This document shows positions 21,978 to 30,677 of a stretch of 64,000 nt of DNA, in pieces. The DNA comes from Neptunomonas antarctica. GTDB lineage: Bacteria > Pseudomonadota > Gammaproteobacteria > Pseudomonadales > Balneatricaceae. Made by a program: the position numbers and the translations under genes. The notes beneath the pieces were generated by a model. That model did not search any database and was not told the origin of the DNA. It worked only from the letters and a program-made list of their open reading frames with translations. Location of the stretch: contig NZ_LJSI01000020.1 of assembly GCF_001305295.1 (NCBI RefSeq), positions 1 to 64,000 on the forward strand. The letters run 5' to 3'. The stretch's first letter is position 1. The number at the start of each line of letters is the position of its first letter.

Positions 21978-23224
21978 TATCCTGTCACCCTTTCTGGTAC
22001 TGGTTTAGTTTTCTCCATCTTGGTGTAGAACGGCATCAGGAAGAAGAAAGCAAAATATAGTCCTGTACAGATCTGAGCAACGATTGTACGCCCAGGAGTA
22101 GAAGCAACCACACCCAAATAACCCAGGATCACAAAACTTACAGCAAAGATCAGCAACATGACTTTGCTCATCATGCCTTTGTAACGCATTGATTTAACAG
22201 GACTACGATCCAACCAAGGCAATACAAACAGAATAGCAATCGCTCCACCCATCACAACGACACCCGGAAACTGTGAAGCAGCAATTGGCGGAATCGCACG
22301 CAACATTGCGTAGAATGGCGTGAAGTACCATACAGGCGCGATATGCAGAGGCGTTTTCAGCGGATTCGCAGGCTCAAAGTTTGGCGCCTCGATCAAATAA
22401 CCACCCCCTTCCGGAAAGAAGAAAACAATCGTGCAGAAAACAAACAAGAAAACCACAACACCCACAATATCTTTCACTGTGTAGTAAGGGTGGAAAGGAA
22501 TACCATCCAATGGCACACCATTTTCGTCTTTATTGTCTTTAATTTCGATACCATCAGGGTTATTAGAACCGACTTCATGCAATGCAATAATATGCAGAAC
22601 AACCAACGCTAATATCACGATAGGCAGAGCAACGACGTGCAAAGAGAAGAAACGAGTCAGAGTAACACCTGAAATCAGATAGTCACCACGAATCCATTCA
22701 GCCAATTCAGGCCCAATCCACGGTACCGCCTGGAACAGAGATACAATTACCGCAGCACCCCAATAAGACATCTGACCCCATGGAAGCAGGTAACCCATGA
22801 AAGCCTCAGCCATCAGCGCCAGATAAATAGTCATACCGAAAAGCCATACCAATTCACGCGGCTTACGGTAAGAGCCATATAACATGCCACGGAACATATG
22901 CAGATAGACCACCACAAAAAACGCAGTAGCACCGGTTGAATGCAAATAACGCAGCAACCAACCGTAATCAACGTCACGCATGATGTATTCAACTGAGGCA
23001 AATGCGCCTTCAGCAGAAGGGTTGTAACTCATAGTCAACCAGATACCGGTAAGGATCTGGTTCACCAAAGCAAGCATGGCCAAAGAGCCGAAAAAATACC
23101 AAAAGTTAAAGTTTTTTGGCGCATAGTACTTAGATAGATGATCTTCCCACATAGCCGTTGCAGGGAAACGATCGTCGACCCAGCCCATGAAACCGCCTTT
23201 GCCTTTATTACGGTAGCCAGCCAT
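21977..23224 (-). CDS. petB: Ubiquinol-cytochrome c reductase, cytochrome b subunit
   Basis: The membrane core of complex III that carries the two b haems and the quinone sites. The 415 residues include the N-terminal haem region (GWLLRYLHSTGATAFFVVVYLHMFRGM), the second haem region (RFFSLHVVALPIVILALVVLHIIALHEVGSNNP) and the Qo-site motif equivalent to PEWY as APVWYFTPFYAMLRAIP. It therefore has the fused b-type form rather than split b6 and IV. It overlaps petA and petC by one base each. Confidence 0.97.
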   Translation of the reverse strand: MAGYRNKGKGGFMGWVDDRFPATAMWEDHLSKYYAPKNFNFWYFFGSLAMLALVNQILTGIWLTMSYNPSAEGAFASVEYIMRDVDYGWLLRYLHSTGATAFFVVVYLHMFRGMLYGSYRKPRELVWLFGMTIYLALMAEAFMGYLLPWGQMSYWGAAVIVSLFQAVPWIGPELAEWIRGDYLISGVTLTRFFSLHVVALPIVILALVVLHIIALHEVGSNNPDGIEIKDNKDENGVPLDGIPFHPYYTVKDIVGVVVFLFVFCTIVFFFPEGGGYLIEAPNFEPANPLKTPLHIAPVWYFTPFYAMLRAIPPIAASQFPGVVVMGGAIAILFVLPWLDRSPVKSMRYKGMMSKVMLLIFAVSFVILGYLGVVASTPGRTIVAQICTGLYFAFFFLMPFYTKMEKTKPVPERVTG

Positions 23225-23823
23225 TACACTTTCTCCTGATCTACACCAATGATAAGAATATTATCACTCTCAAAATTATAAGGAGGGACCACCAAGTTGG
23301 TAGGTGCCGGAGACCCTTTTAGCACTCGACCCGAAAGATCGAAACGCGAGCCATGGCACGGACAGTAATAACCACCGACCCAGCTAGCGCCTAAGTCTTC
23401 AGGGGCTATTTCAGGGCGATACGAAGGCGAACAACCCAAGTGAGTACAAATACCCACAAGAACTGAAATTTCCTTGTGAATAGCACGGTATGCATCTTTA
23501 GATACATAGTCCGGCTGATGCTCTACCAGAGAATTTGGATCTGAAAGCGTATCCACATCAAAATTCTTCAGATTAGCCATCGCTTCTTCGCCACGCTTAA
23601 CAACCCACACGGGTTTTCCACGCCATTCAACAATCATCTGCTGACCTGGTTCCAGCTTGCTAATATCAGCTTTAGCTGGTGCGCCAGCGGCTTTCGCCTT
23701 GGCACTTGGATTCCAGGAAGCTACGAACGGGACTGCCGCTCCTACTGCACCCACTGCTCCAACGGCAGAAGTGGCACCAATTAGGAGACGACGCCGACCC
23801 TTATTCACGCCGTCATTGCTCAT
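23224..23823 (-). CDS. petA: Ubiquinol-cytochrome c reductase, Rieske iron-sulfur subunit
   Basis: The [2Fe-2S] subunit of complex III. From the ATG at 23823 (AGGGGA site upstream) the product is 199 residues. It begins with a twin-arginine-type anchor (GRRRLLIGATSAVGAVGAVG) and ends with the cluster motifs CTHLGCSPS and CPCHGSRFD. The longer frame starting at 23871 would place extra hydrophobic residues before the twin arginines and was rejected. First gene of the petABC operon. Confidence 0.95.
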   Translation of the reverse strand: MSNDGVNKGRRRLLIGATSAVGAVGAVGAAVPFVASWNPSAKAKAAGAPAKADISKLEPGQQMIVEWRGKPVWVVKRGEEAMANLKNFDVDTLSDPNSLVEHQPDYVSKDAYRAIHKEISVLVGICTHLGCSPSYRPEIAPEDLGASWVGGYYCPCHGSRFDLSGRVLKGSPAPTNLVVPPYNFESDNILIIGVDQEKV

Positions 23824-24009
23824 CAAGTATATCCCCTCACTCGACCAGGCTATTGCAACTGCAAATAACACCAGCCATTAAGTATAAAAAAAACACGAAA
23901 TCAGGTTCTGTAAAATGGGCCAAATAGTAAAGAGAATACCCTTATATTACAAGGTGAATTATCCCTTAAGGAGTACCTATAAGACTAAGTATTGACCTGA
24001 ACACAGATA

Positions 24010-24070
24010 AAAAAAAACGCCCGGGCCACAGGGGCGCGAGCGTTTTCCAAATTGAAGGCCGGAAACCGGC
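24010..24070 (-). terminator. Terminator region after rpsI
   Basis: Two successive hairpins on the minus strand: GGCCGG-TTT-CCGGCC (24056-24070), and a GC-rich stem starting AACGC and ending GGGCGTT followed by nine T. They lie directly downstream of rpsI. Confidence 0.75.
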
Positions 24071-24076
24071 CAGCAA

Positions 24077-24469
24077 TTAACGTTTAGAGAATTGTGGTTT
24101 CTTACGTGCTTTACGCAGACCAACTTTCTTACGTTCAACTTCACGTGCATCGCGGGTAACAAAACCAGCTTTACGCAGTGCAGGACGCATAGTTTCGTCG
24201 TATTCCATCAATGCGCGGGTAATACCGTGACGGATAGCGCCCGCCTGACCGAAATTACCACCACCTTTAACAGTAACGTAAACATCGAATTTTTCGAGTG
24301 TTTCAGTCAGCTCAAGCGGCTGACGAACGATCATACGTGCAGTTTCGCGACCGAAGTAAACTTCGATAGTACGATCGTTAATAGAAATTGTGCCTGTACC
24401 TGGACGCAAGAATACACGGGCAGTAGACGTTTTACGACGACCTGTACCGTAATACTGAGTAGTTGACAT
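24077..24469 (-). CDS. rpsI: 30S ribosomal protein S9
   Basis: A small-subunit protein whose C-terminal tail reaches the P-site tRNA. The 130 residues include [19 protein letters not shown] at the start and the basic tail [15 protein letters not shown] at the end, the S9 hallmark. It is 13 bases downstream of rplM, the universal L13-S9 pair. Confidence 0.98.
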   Translation of the reverse strand: MSTTQYYGTGRRKTSTARVFLRPGTGTISINDRTIEVYFGRETARMIVRQPLELTETLEKFDVYVTVKGGGNFGQAGAIRHGITRALMEYDETMRPALRKAGFVTRDAREVERKKVGLRKARKKPQFSKR

Positions 24470-24482
24470 TATCTACTATCTC

Positions 24483-24911
24483 CTAGAGTTTCAGTTCTAA
24501 AGGCTGCTGAGCCTGGTGTGGATGATCAGTACCTGCATACACTTTCAATTTAGTGTACATAGCACGACCCAGAGGACCTTTAGGAAGCATACCTTTAACA
24601 GCCAATTCAATTACTTTTTCTGGCTGGCTGGTAATCATGGTCTCAAAGTTAGCCTGTTTCAGACCACCAGGATACCCTGAATGACGGTAGTAAATTTTAG
24701 CTTTACGCTTATTACCGGTCACGTGTACTTTCTCAGCGTTTACTACAACAATGTAGTCGCCAGTATCAACGTGTGGAGTGAATTCCGGCTTATGCTTACC
24801 GCGCAGACGTCGGGCAATTTCAGTAGCCATACGGCCCAGAGTTTTACCTTCTGCGTCAATCACGTACCAGTCGCGTTTTACCTCGGCTGGTTTAGCAACA
24901 AAAGTAGTCAT
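24483..24911 (-). CDS. rplM: 50S ribosomal protein L13
   Basis: An early-assembly large-subunit protein of 142 residues, with [22 protein letters not shown] and the motif [21 protein letters not shown]. It heads the rplM-rpsI operon. In E. coli this operon is autoregulated by L13 binding to its leader; here about 170 bases lie between the likely promoter and the start codon, long enough for such a leader. Confidence 0.98.
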   Translation of the reverse strand: MTTFVAKPAEVKRDWYVIDAEGKTLGRMATEIARRLRGKHKPEFTPHVDTGDYIVVVNAEKVHVTGNKRKAKIYYRHSGYPGGLKQANFETMITSQPEKVIELAVKGMLPKGPLGRAMYTKLKVYAGTDHPHQAQQPLELKL

Positions 24912-25091
24912 CTATTGTTCGCCTATATTTAAATTAAGTCTGGATAACGGATCTGACCATCAGAATAGCCCGTGCCCGACTTACCTTATAATTATTGGTT
25001 GTCTGACTCTTGGAGATAACGCCCTAACAAAAGGAACGGTAAAAGAGAGAAAAACAACGTACGTTACCTCGCCCTAAAACAAGGAGCGCAA

Positions 25092-25097
25092 ATTATA
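25092..25097 (-). promoter_or_regulatory. Predicted -10 element for rplM-rpsI
   Basis: A perfect TATAAT on the minus strand followed by TTGCGCTCC, a GC-rich discriminator of the type seen at stringently controlled ribosomal promoters. No good -35 element is found at 16-18 bases, so the call is tentative. Confidence 0.45.
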
Positions 25098-25099
25098 GT

Positions 25100-25130
25100 C
25101 AAAAAGGCCCGTCAATGCGAGCCCTTCTAA
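25100..25130 (-). terminator. Weak terminator after zapE
   Basis: On the minus strand AAGG(G)CTCG and CGGGCCTT form a bulged stem followed by TTTTTG. It lies between zapE and the predicted rplM promoter. Confidence 0.5.
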
Positions 25131-25188
25131 CACTAAATTACCTAGATATGCCGCTTTTTTTCAACGGCATACTTAGCAACCCGCCAGA

Positions 25189-26295
25189 TCAGGATTTATG
25201 TGCTTTTGCCAGATACTCATGCGACTGCATTTCCAGCAAACGACTTTGCGTACGCTCAATTTCAAACGACAAGCGTCCACCCGTATAAATTTCATAAATA
25301 GGCACAGCGGCAGAGATAATCAGCTTCACACCACAATCGTAAAACTCGTCGACCAAATTAATAAAACGACGCGCAGCATCATCATTCGAAGCACCCAGCT
25401 GGGGGACATTCGACAACAGCACCGCATGATAAACCTTAGCCACTTCAATATAATCATTCTGAGAACGCGGCCCTTCACATAGCGCAGTAAAGTCGAACCA
25501 CACCACATCCTCACACACACGCAGAGAAGGAATCCCACGACCATTAACATCAATCAGCTCACCGTCTGCAGCTTCTTCCAGATCAGGAGCAAGACTCTCG
25601 AAACTGGCATTCAGGCTTTTATCGGCATGCACATCCAACGGATAGTGGTAAAGCTCCGCTTGCTCCAATGTGCGTAAACGGTAATCTATACCGCCATCAA
25701 CATTGACCACTTCAGTGTATTTATTCAGCAACGCAATCGCTGGCAAAAAACGAGCTCGCTGCAAACCGTTTTTATAAAGACCATCAGGAATAATGTTTGA
25801 CGTAGCCACCAGCGAAACACCGTTAGCAAACATATGCTCAAACAAACTACCGAGAATCATCGCATCCGTAATATCAGACACAAAAAACTCATCGAAACAG
25901 ATAATCCGAGCCTGGTCCGAATACTTTTTCGCGATCGCAACTAACGGGTTTTTAGTACCGTCCAGCAAACGCAAATCAGCATGAACTCCTTGCATAAAGC
26001 GATGAAAATGCGTGCGTCGTTTACGTTCAAACGGCAAACTATCGTAAAACGTATCCATCATGTAGGTTTTACCGCGGCCGACACCACCCCAGAAATACAA
26101 CCCTTTAACCGGCTCTGCTTCCTGCTTTTTGAACTTCCCACTAAAACGCTGTATAAAAGAAGGAGGCTGAACATTTTCAGCCGCAATCAGATCATCATAT
26201 AAGCGCTGAAGATGCCCAATAGCAACTTCCTGAGCCGGATCGTACGAAAAATCATCACGCAACAAGTCTTGTTTATAACGTTTTAACGGCGTCAT
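25189..26295 (-). CDS. zapE: Cell division protein ZapE (AFG1-like ATPase)
   Basis: A P-loop ATPase of 368 residues. In E. coli ZapE (YhcM) associates with the Z-ring under stress; mitochondrial AFG1 is the eukaryotic relative. Walker A is GGVGRGKTYMMDTFYDSLP and Walker B is IICFDEFFVSDITDAM. The arginine-finger and AFG1-type C-terminal region (INLVDEFYDCGVKLIISAAVP) is present. Its location just upstream of rplM-rpsI is conserved in gammaproteobacteria. Confidence 0.94.
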   Translation of the reverse strand: MTPLKRYKQDLLRDDFSYDPAQEVAIGHLQRLYDDLIAAENVQPPSFIQRFSGKFKKQEAEPVKGLYFWGGVGRGKTYMMDTFYDSLPFERKRRTHFHRFMQGVHADLRLLDGTKNPLVAIAKKYSDQARIICFDEFFVSDITDAMILGSLFEHMFANGVSLVATSNIIPDGLYKNGLQRARFLPAIALLNKYTEVVNVDGGIDYRLRTLEQAELYHYPLDVHADKSLNASFESLAPDLEEAADGELIDVNGRGIPSLRVCEDVVWFDFTALCEGPRSQNDYIEVAKVYHAVLLSNVPQLGASNDDAARRFINLVDEFYDCGVKLIISAAVPIYEIYTGGRLSFEIERTQSRLLEMQSHEYLAKAHKS

Positions 26296-26393
26296 TCTTC
26301 CACATCACCCTGATCTATAGACACTCAAAAAGAAAGGTGCGAACTCTAGCGAGCCACACTTCATTTAGCAAATTGGACAATAGGACAAGTCGC

Positions 26394-27101
26394 CTAAAAA
26401 CCCAACAATGAAACAACAAGAGGCAGCAGAAAAGCTGTCAACAACCCAGTCAACCCCATAGCAAGCCCAGCAAAAGCACCGGCAAGCGCACTGAATTCGA
26501 AAGCATAAGCGGTACCCATACCATGCGCCGCCAGCCCTAAACTGAAGCCTTTCACCACATCATCATCTACTTTAATTAACTTGAAAACAAAAGGCGCTAA
26601 AACACCTCCCATAGCACCGGTAATCAATACCAAACCCGCCGCCAATGAAGGCAAACCGCCAATTTTTTCAGCAATACCAATCGCAATCGGAGACGTAACC
26701 GATTTAGGTGCCAATGACAGTAGCACCGCATCAGGTAAATCGAATAAATAGCCTATCGCCAACACTGATAAAATCGCCGTCAGTGCACCCGTCACACAGA
26801 CTATCAGCAACGGCAACCACATTTGTGCAATGCGAGAAAAATGGTCATATAAAGGCACAGCCAAAGCAACAATAGCAGGCCCTAATAAAAAGTGGATAAA
26901 TTGAGCCCCACCAAAATACACTTCATAACTGGTATTAGTTAGTAGTAAAAAACTAATAATAATAAGCATAGATACCAATACCGGATGCAAAAAAGGCGTG
27001 CCTTGCATCAAACGGTTAAGGCGGACTGCAACAATAAATACCGACAACGTAACAACCAGCCAAAATAAAGGCTTAGTAGCAAAATAAATCCAAAACTCCA
27101 T
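26394..27101 (-). CDS. lrgB: LrgB/CidB family membrane protein
   Basis: A polytopic membrane protein of 235 residues with the LrgB pattern: APKSVTSPIAIGIAEKIGGLPSL and the C-terminal glycine-rich GLAAHGMGTAYAFEFSALAGAFAGLAMGLTGLL. The family was first described in holin-like control of autolysis. Other members transport pyruvate (Bacillus PftAB) or glycolate/glycerate (plant PLGG1). Substrate here is unknown. It is encoded directly after, and overlapping by one base, the LrgA partner. Confidence 0.88.
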   Translation of the reverse strand: MEFWIYFATKPLFWLVVTLSVFIVAVRLNRLMQGTPFLHPVLVSMLIIISFLLLTNTSYEVYFGGAQFIHFLLGPAIVALAVPLYDHFSRIAQMWLPLLIVCVTGALTAILSVLAIGYLFDLPDAVLLSLAPKSVTSPIAIGIAEKIGGLPSLAAGLVLITGAMGGVLAPFVFKLIKVDDDVVKGFSLGLAAHGMGTAYAFEFSALAGAFAGLAMGLTGLLTAFLLPLVVSLLGF

Positions 27102-27457
27102 TAAAGAGCCTCACTTTTTTTTACTTTTTTAATAAGTATTTTAAATATCCATGCGGTTACCAACAGCGTAATAAACGTACTCACAAACAGAGAAACCAGG
27201 ATAGCCAACCAATAATCAGATATGATTTCCAAATGCAGCATCAAACCAACACCTGCAGGCACATACAAAAAGGCCAGATAACGAAGTAAACTTTCAGATA
27301 CGCTGCGTACTGACTCAGGTATTCGCTTATTGAACATCAATAAAACAAGCAGCATCACCATACCTACAACAGGCCCTGGCACCGGTATGGATGTTGCCAA
27401 TACAACCCATTCACCCAGTAACTGACATAACAAAAGCGCTAAAAAACCATTTAGCAT
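27101..27457 (-). CDS. lrgA: LrgA/CidA family membrane protein
   Basis: A small partner protein of 118 residues with four hydrophobic segments and the family motif IPVPGPVVGMVMLLVLLM near the N-terminus. It forms the usual two-gene unit with lrgB, transcribed away from the divergent iclR gene with 201 bases between start codons. Whether the pair is holin-like or a small-carboxylate transporter cannot be told from sequence. Confidence 0.87.
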   Translation of the reverse strand: MLNGFLALLLCQLLGEWVVLATSIPVPGPVVGMVMLLVLLMFNKRIPESVRSVSESLLRYLAFLYVPAGVGLMLHLEIISDYWLAILVSLFVSTFITLLVTAWIFKILIKKVKKSEAL

Positions 27458-27658
27458 AGTCTATCCCCTCAAATAACAATCAACTGTCTGCCAGACTCAT
27501 ACAAAGCGATGCAACCAAAAAATGATTATATATTATAGGGTCACAGCCAGCCATTTGACTATCGCAGTGCAACACGAACGTTAAATACATCACGATGGTT
27601 TATCTTATGGAGCAATAATTGATACAATTTAATGCTAAATGTGTGAGCAGGTTACGTA

Positions 27659-28441
27659 ATGAACGAACAACGCAGAGAAAAAGGCTCGTCAATCACACGC
27701 GTATTAGAAATAATCGAAGCGATATCCCGCGCAGAACGTCCCATTTCTGCTACTGAATTATCATTTGCTTTAGATATCCCTAAACCGAGTATTCACCGAC
27801 TCTTACAACAACTCGAAGCCAGCAATTATATTCAAACCAACATGCGCGGCCTTCTGGTACCGGGGGCTCGGATGCACGGAATCGCTTTGGGCGTTTTACA
27901 CAGCAGCCGCTACAAAGCATTAAGACAGTCCATTTTAAAAAATCTGGCCCATAAAGTGGGAGAAACCTGCGGCATAGCCATACCCAACGGCACTGACATG
28001 ATTTACTACGACAGAGTAGAAACAAACCAGCCTCTGCGTATCCATCTTCCGATTGGTAGCCACACACCCGTTTCATGTACCGCAAGCGGAAAATTGTATC
28101 TCAGCACGCTGCCGAAAGAACGGCGTCACCGTATTATTCAAAACCTATCGGTAGATAAACTAGCCCGCAACACACTGACAGACCTAGACAAGCTAGAGCA
28201 GGATATTATCAATATCGCCGAGACACAAATAGGCACCGACAATGAAGAATTCATCGACGGCATGGTTGCCTGTTCGGTCCCTATAAAAGATCAGACAGGT
28301 AAACTATTTGCCTGCTTATTTACTCACGCCCCCGTTATCCGCAAAAGCCTTACTGAACTCATCACATTCGAGCCTCTCATGCGCGAAGCCGCCTTAGAAT
28401 TAGGCAGTTTAATCACGACCGATTTATCTGATCACGACTGA
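27659..28441 (+). CDS. IclR-family transcriptional regulator
   Basis: A 260-residue regulator with an N-terminal winged helix-turn-helix (SSITRVLEIIEAISRAERPISATELSFALDIPKPSIHRLLQQLEASNYI) and a C-terminal GAF-like effector domain (GETCGIAIPNGTDMIYYDRVE, and PVSCTASGKLYLSTLPKERR). It lies 438 bases upstream of, and in the same direction as, the first TRAP operon. It is the natural candidate regulator of that operon. The ligand is not known. Confidence 0.92.
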   Translation: MNEQRREKGSSITRVLEIIEAISRAERPISATELSFALDIPKPSIHRLLQQLEASNYIQTNMRGLLVPGARMHGIALGVLHSSRYKALRQSILKNLAHKVGETCGIAIPNGTDMIYYDRVETNQPLRIHLPIGSHTPVSCTASGKLYLSTLPKERRHRIIQNLSVDKLARNTLTDLDKLEQDIINIAETQIGTDNEEFIDGMVACSVPIKDQTGKLFACLFTHAPVIRKSLTELITFEPLMREAALELGSLITTDLSDHD

Positions 28442-28719
28442 GTTATCACCCGATTATCAATTTTTAGCAAAATCTGAGCTCAATTCAACATGCAGGCATA
28501 ATCGATTGCCGGCATCCTCTCAGCACCAATAATTGATTGTGCAATTGCAATAATTAATTCCTGAACACGACATAGCCTCCTCCGCCAAACACGGTACTTT
28601 TTCTCTACAACAGCGATCATCCCGCGCCTGTTGTAGAGGTTGCCACACGGCTGACTCTGTAGCTCTTTAACAGCGCAACCGCAGCATTTTTATGTAGCCA
28701 ACCTCATCACAAAAAAAAA
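28442..28719. other. Gene-free upstream region with a palindrome and an 11-bp inverted repeat
   Basis: No ORF. It contains the 10-bp palindrome TGCAATTGCA (28540-28549) and a perfect inverted repeat CTCTACAACAG (28603-28613) / CTGTTGTAGAG (28628-28638) with a 14-base loop. The inverted repeat is not followed by a T run on either strand, so it is not an obvious terminator. Confidence 0.6.
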
Positions 28720-28736
28720 CTTATAACGATACGATT
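28720..28736. promoter_or_regulatory. Putative operator A of the TRAP-1 operon
   Basis: CTTATAACGATACGATT, lying just upstream of the predicted -35 element. Its reverse complement matches operator B (28790-28806) at 15 of 17 positions, so the two sites are inverted copies around the promoter. Probable binding site of the IclR regulator; inferred. Confidence 0.6.
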
Positions 28737-28757
28737 AGTATCAGTATAAATAATCAT

Positions 28758-28786
28758 TTGACAGAAACAAAAATATACATAATGAT
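28758..28786 (+). promoter_or_regulatory. Predicted promoter of the TRAP-1 operon
   Basis: A consensus TTGACA (28758-28763), a 17-base spacer and AATGAT (28781-28786). It is bracketed by the two putative operators and lies 94 bases before the dctP start. Confidence 0.65.
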
Positions 28787-28789
28787 AAA

Positions 28790-28806
28790 AACCGTATCGT
28801 TATACG
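28790..28806. promoter_or_regulatory. Putative operator B of the TRAP-1 operon
   Basis: AACCGTATCGTTATACG, covering the expected transcription start. It contains the inner palindrome CGTAT-CGTT-ATACG and is an inverted copy of operator A. The position suits a repressor. Confidence 0.6.
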
Positions 28807-28879
28807 TAACATCTATCTAATAAATAAAAAAATATGCTGGCTGACAATCACTAGCATGAGATGAACGAAGGAATTACTA

Positions 28880-29959
28880 ATGAACGAGATATCCTCCACC
28901 TTAAGAAAATGCCTGGTTAATTTTACAGCCGCTAGCTGCGTACTTACCGCAGGATACTCCACAGCACAAGCAGCCGATGCAGAAACTATCCGCTGGAAAG
29001 TACAAGCAGTGTTCGGTACACATTTACCCGCGCTTGGAGACCCGATAAAACTGGTCGCAGAACAAATTAACGCCGCGAGTGGAGGCAATATTCAGTTCAA
29101 AATATACGAACCGGGTAAACTAGTGCCTCCCTTTGGTATTACTGAAGCTGTTAAAAACAAACAGCTCAACGCAGGATACACCTGGCTGGGTTACGATCAG
29201 GGGAAAATACCTGCGTCTGCGCTTTTTGCAGCGGTTCCCTTCGGAATGGAACCATGGGAATACGCAACATGGTGGTATGAAGGTGAAGGCAAGGAACTGG
29301 CAGAAGACCTCTACGAAAAGCATAATGTTCACCCCGTACTTTGCAGCGTCATCGGACCAGAAACAGCCGGTTGGTTCACCAAAGAAATTAAAACAATGGA
29401 AGACCTCAAAGGCCTGAAAATTCGTTTTGCAGGCATTGGCGGAAAAGTACTCCAAAAAGCAGGTGCATCCGTTACTTTGATACCTGGTGGAGAAATATTC
29501 CCGGCTCTGGAAAAAGGCGCTATTGATGCGACCGAATTCTCAATGCCCGCCATTGATCAGCTAATGGGTTTTGATAAAGTCGCCAAAAACAACTACTTCC
29601 CGGGCTGGCATCAAACCTTTACCGCATCACATCTGCTGATCAACAATGAATCATGGAATGAACTGTCAGATTCTAACCGGGCAATGATTGACATGGCTTG
29701 TACTGCAGGAGCCTTCCGCGCTCTGACCCGTGGTGAATCACTGCAGGGTGCAGTACTTAAAGGCTACGCGGCGAAAGGGGTAACTGCACGCCAGGTACCG
29801 ACCGAGATGCTGAAGCAGCTCAAAACGCTGACCGATGAAGTCATGCAGGAGCAAGCCGCTGCAGATGCCGACTTCAAGCACATTTATGAATCACAGCAAG
29901 CATTCATGGCCGAATACAAGCCATGGAAAGAACGCGCCTACTTACCACGCGACTTTTAA
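28880..29959 (+). CDS. dctP: TRAP transporter solute-binding protein (DctP type), system 1
   Basis: The periplasmic receptor of a tripartite ATP-independent (TRAP) transporter. A signal peptide (to about residue 32, STAQA/ADA) precedes the mature protein. Segments FKIYEPGKLVPP, GPETAGWF, IRFAGIGGKVLQKAG and GAIDATEFSMPAIDQ place it in the subgroup that includes 2-oxoacid and lactate receptors, where the conserved arginine in IRF binds the carboxylate. It is clearly paralogous to the receptor at 55370. The ATG follows a GAAGGAA site. First gene of the dctPQM-adh-mmsA operon. Confidence 0.93.
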   Translation: MNEISSTLRKCLVNFTAASCVLTAGYSTAQAADAETIRWKVQAVFGTHLPALGDPIKLVAEQINAASGGNIQFKIYEPGKLVPPFGITEAVKNKQLNAGYTWLGYDQGKIPASALFAAVPFGMEPWEYATWWYEGEGKELAEDLYEKHNVHPVLCSVIGPETAGWFTKEIKTMEDLKGLKIRFAGIGGKVLQKAGASVTLIPGGEIFPALEKGAIDATEFSMPAIDQLMGFDKVAKNNYFPGWHQTFTASHLLINNESWNELSDSNRAMIDMACTAGAFRALTRGESLQGAVLKGYAAKGVTARQVPTEMLKQLKTLTDEVMQEQAAADADFKHIYESQQAFMAEYKPWKERAYLPRDF

Positions 29960-29971
29960 CTGAGCCTCAAT

Positions 29972-29998
29972 AAAGCGGGGAACACCTCCCCGCATTTA
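29972..29998 (+). terminator. Hairpin between dctP and dctQ (system 1)
   Basis: GCGGGGA (29975-29981) and TCCCCGC (29987-29993) form a 7-bp GC-rich stem with a 5-base loop, followed by ATTTACC. It is probably a partial terminator or mRNA stabiliser that lets the receptor be made in excess over the membrane subunits. Confidence 0.6.
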
Positions 29999-30042
29999 CC
30001 CTACACACAAGGTCAGGTAACCAGTAAGTCAACGGAAGCATT

Positions 30043-30669
30043 ATGTATAATGAAGATAATATCGGAGCGCCCGAAGTCAAGCCGCATCCCCTTAGTTTAG
30101 ACGAACTAGTTCACCACACAGAATACCCCGCTACTCGCTTATCCACCTTCATCGACTCGGTGATAAAGATCATCGGCAATGCCATGTCATGGGTATGGGT
30201 TGTGTTGATGCTCGTTATCATCGGCAATGTTCTGATGCGCTATGTTTTCAATCAGGGCCGCATAGAGTTTGAAGAAATTCAGTGGCATCTCTACTCAATT
30301 GGCTGGTTAGTCGGCTTATCCTATTGCCTTGTCGCCGACGACCATGTTCGTGTTGATTTAATTCACGACCGACTGTCTCTTAAAGCGCAGGCTGTTATTG
30401 AATTTTTTGGCATATTATTCCTGCTTATGCCCTTCGTGATAGTAGTGCTTTGGTATTCCATACCGTTTATTTTGTACTCATGGAGCCTAGGCGAAGTATC
30501 TGATGCTCCCGGAGGCTTAGCCTATCGCTGGCTCATAAAATCAGTTCTGTTCATTGGCTTTGCCTTGTTATCACTGGCAACTCTGTCTCGATTGTACCGG
30601 GTGAGTCAATTTTTGTTACAGCGCTCTGATACCAATGCCACTCCCCCGTCTACGAAAAAACCCTCTTAG
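30043..30669 (+). CDS. dctQ: TRAP transporter small membrane subunit (DctQ type), system 1
   Basis: A 208-residue protein with four predicted membrane helices and the DctQ pattern FEEIQWHLYSIGWLVGLSYCLVADDHVRVDLIHDRLS. It starts 84 bases after dctP and ends 8 bases before dctM. An N-terminal extension of about 40 polar residues precedes the first helix. Confidence 0.92.
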   Translation: MYNEDNIGAPEVKPHPLSLDELVHHTEYPATRLSTFIDSVIKIIGNAMSWVWVVLMLVIIGNVLMRYVFNQGRIEFEEIQWHLYSIGWLVGLSYCLVADDHVRVDLIHDRLSLKAQAVIEFFGILFLLMPFVIVVLWYSIPFILYSWSLGEVSDAPGGLAYRWLIKSVLFIGFALLSLATLSRLYRVSQFLLQRSDTNATPPSTKKPS

Positions 30670-30677
30670 GAACCGAC

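Noticed and set aside
25140-25175. Stem TATGCCG / CGGCATA after zapE as an intrinsic terminator
   Set aside because: The T run lies in the loop on the plus strand and no T tract follows the stem on either strand.
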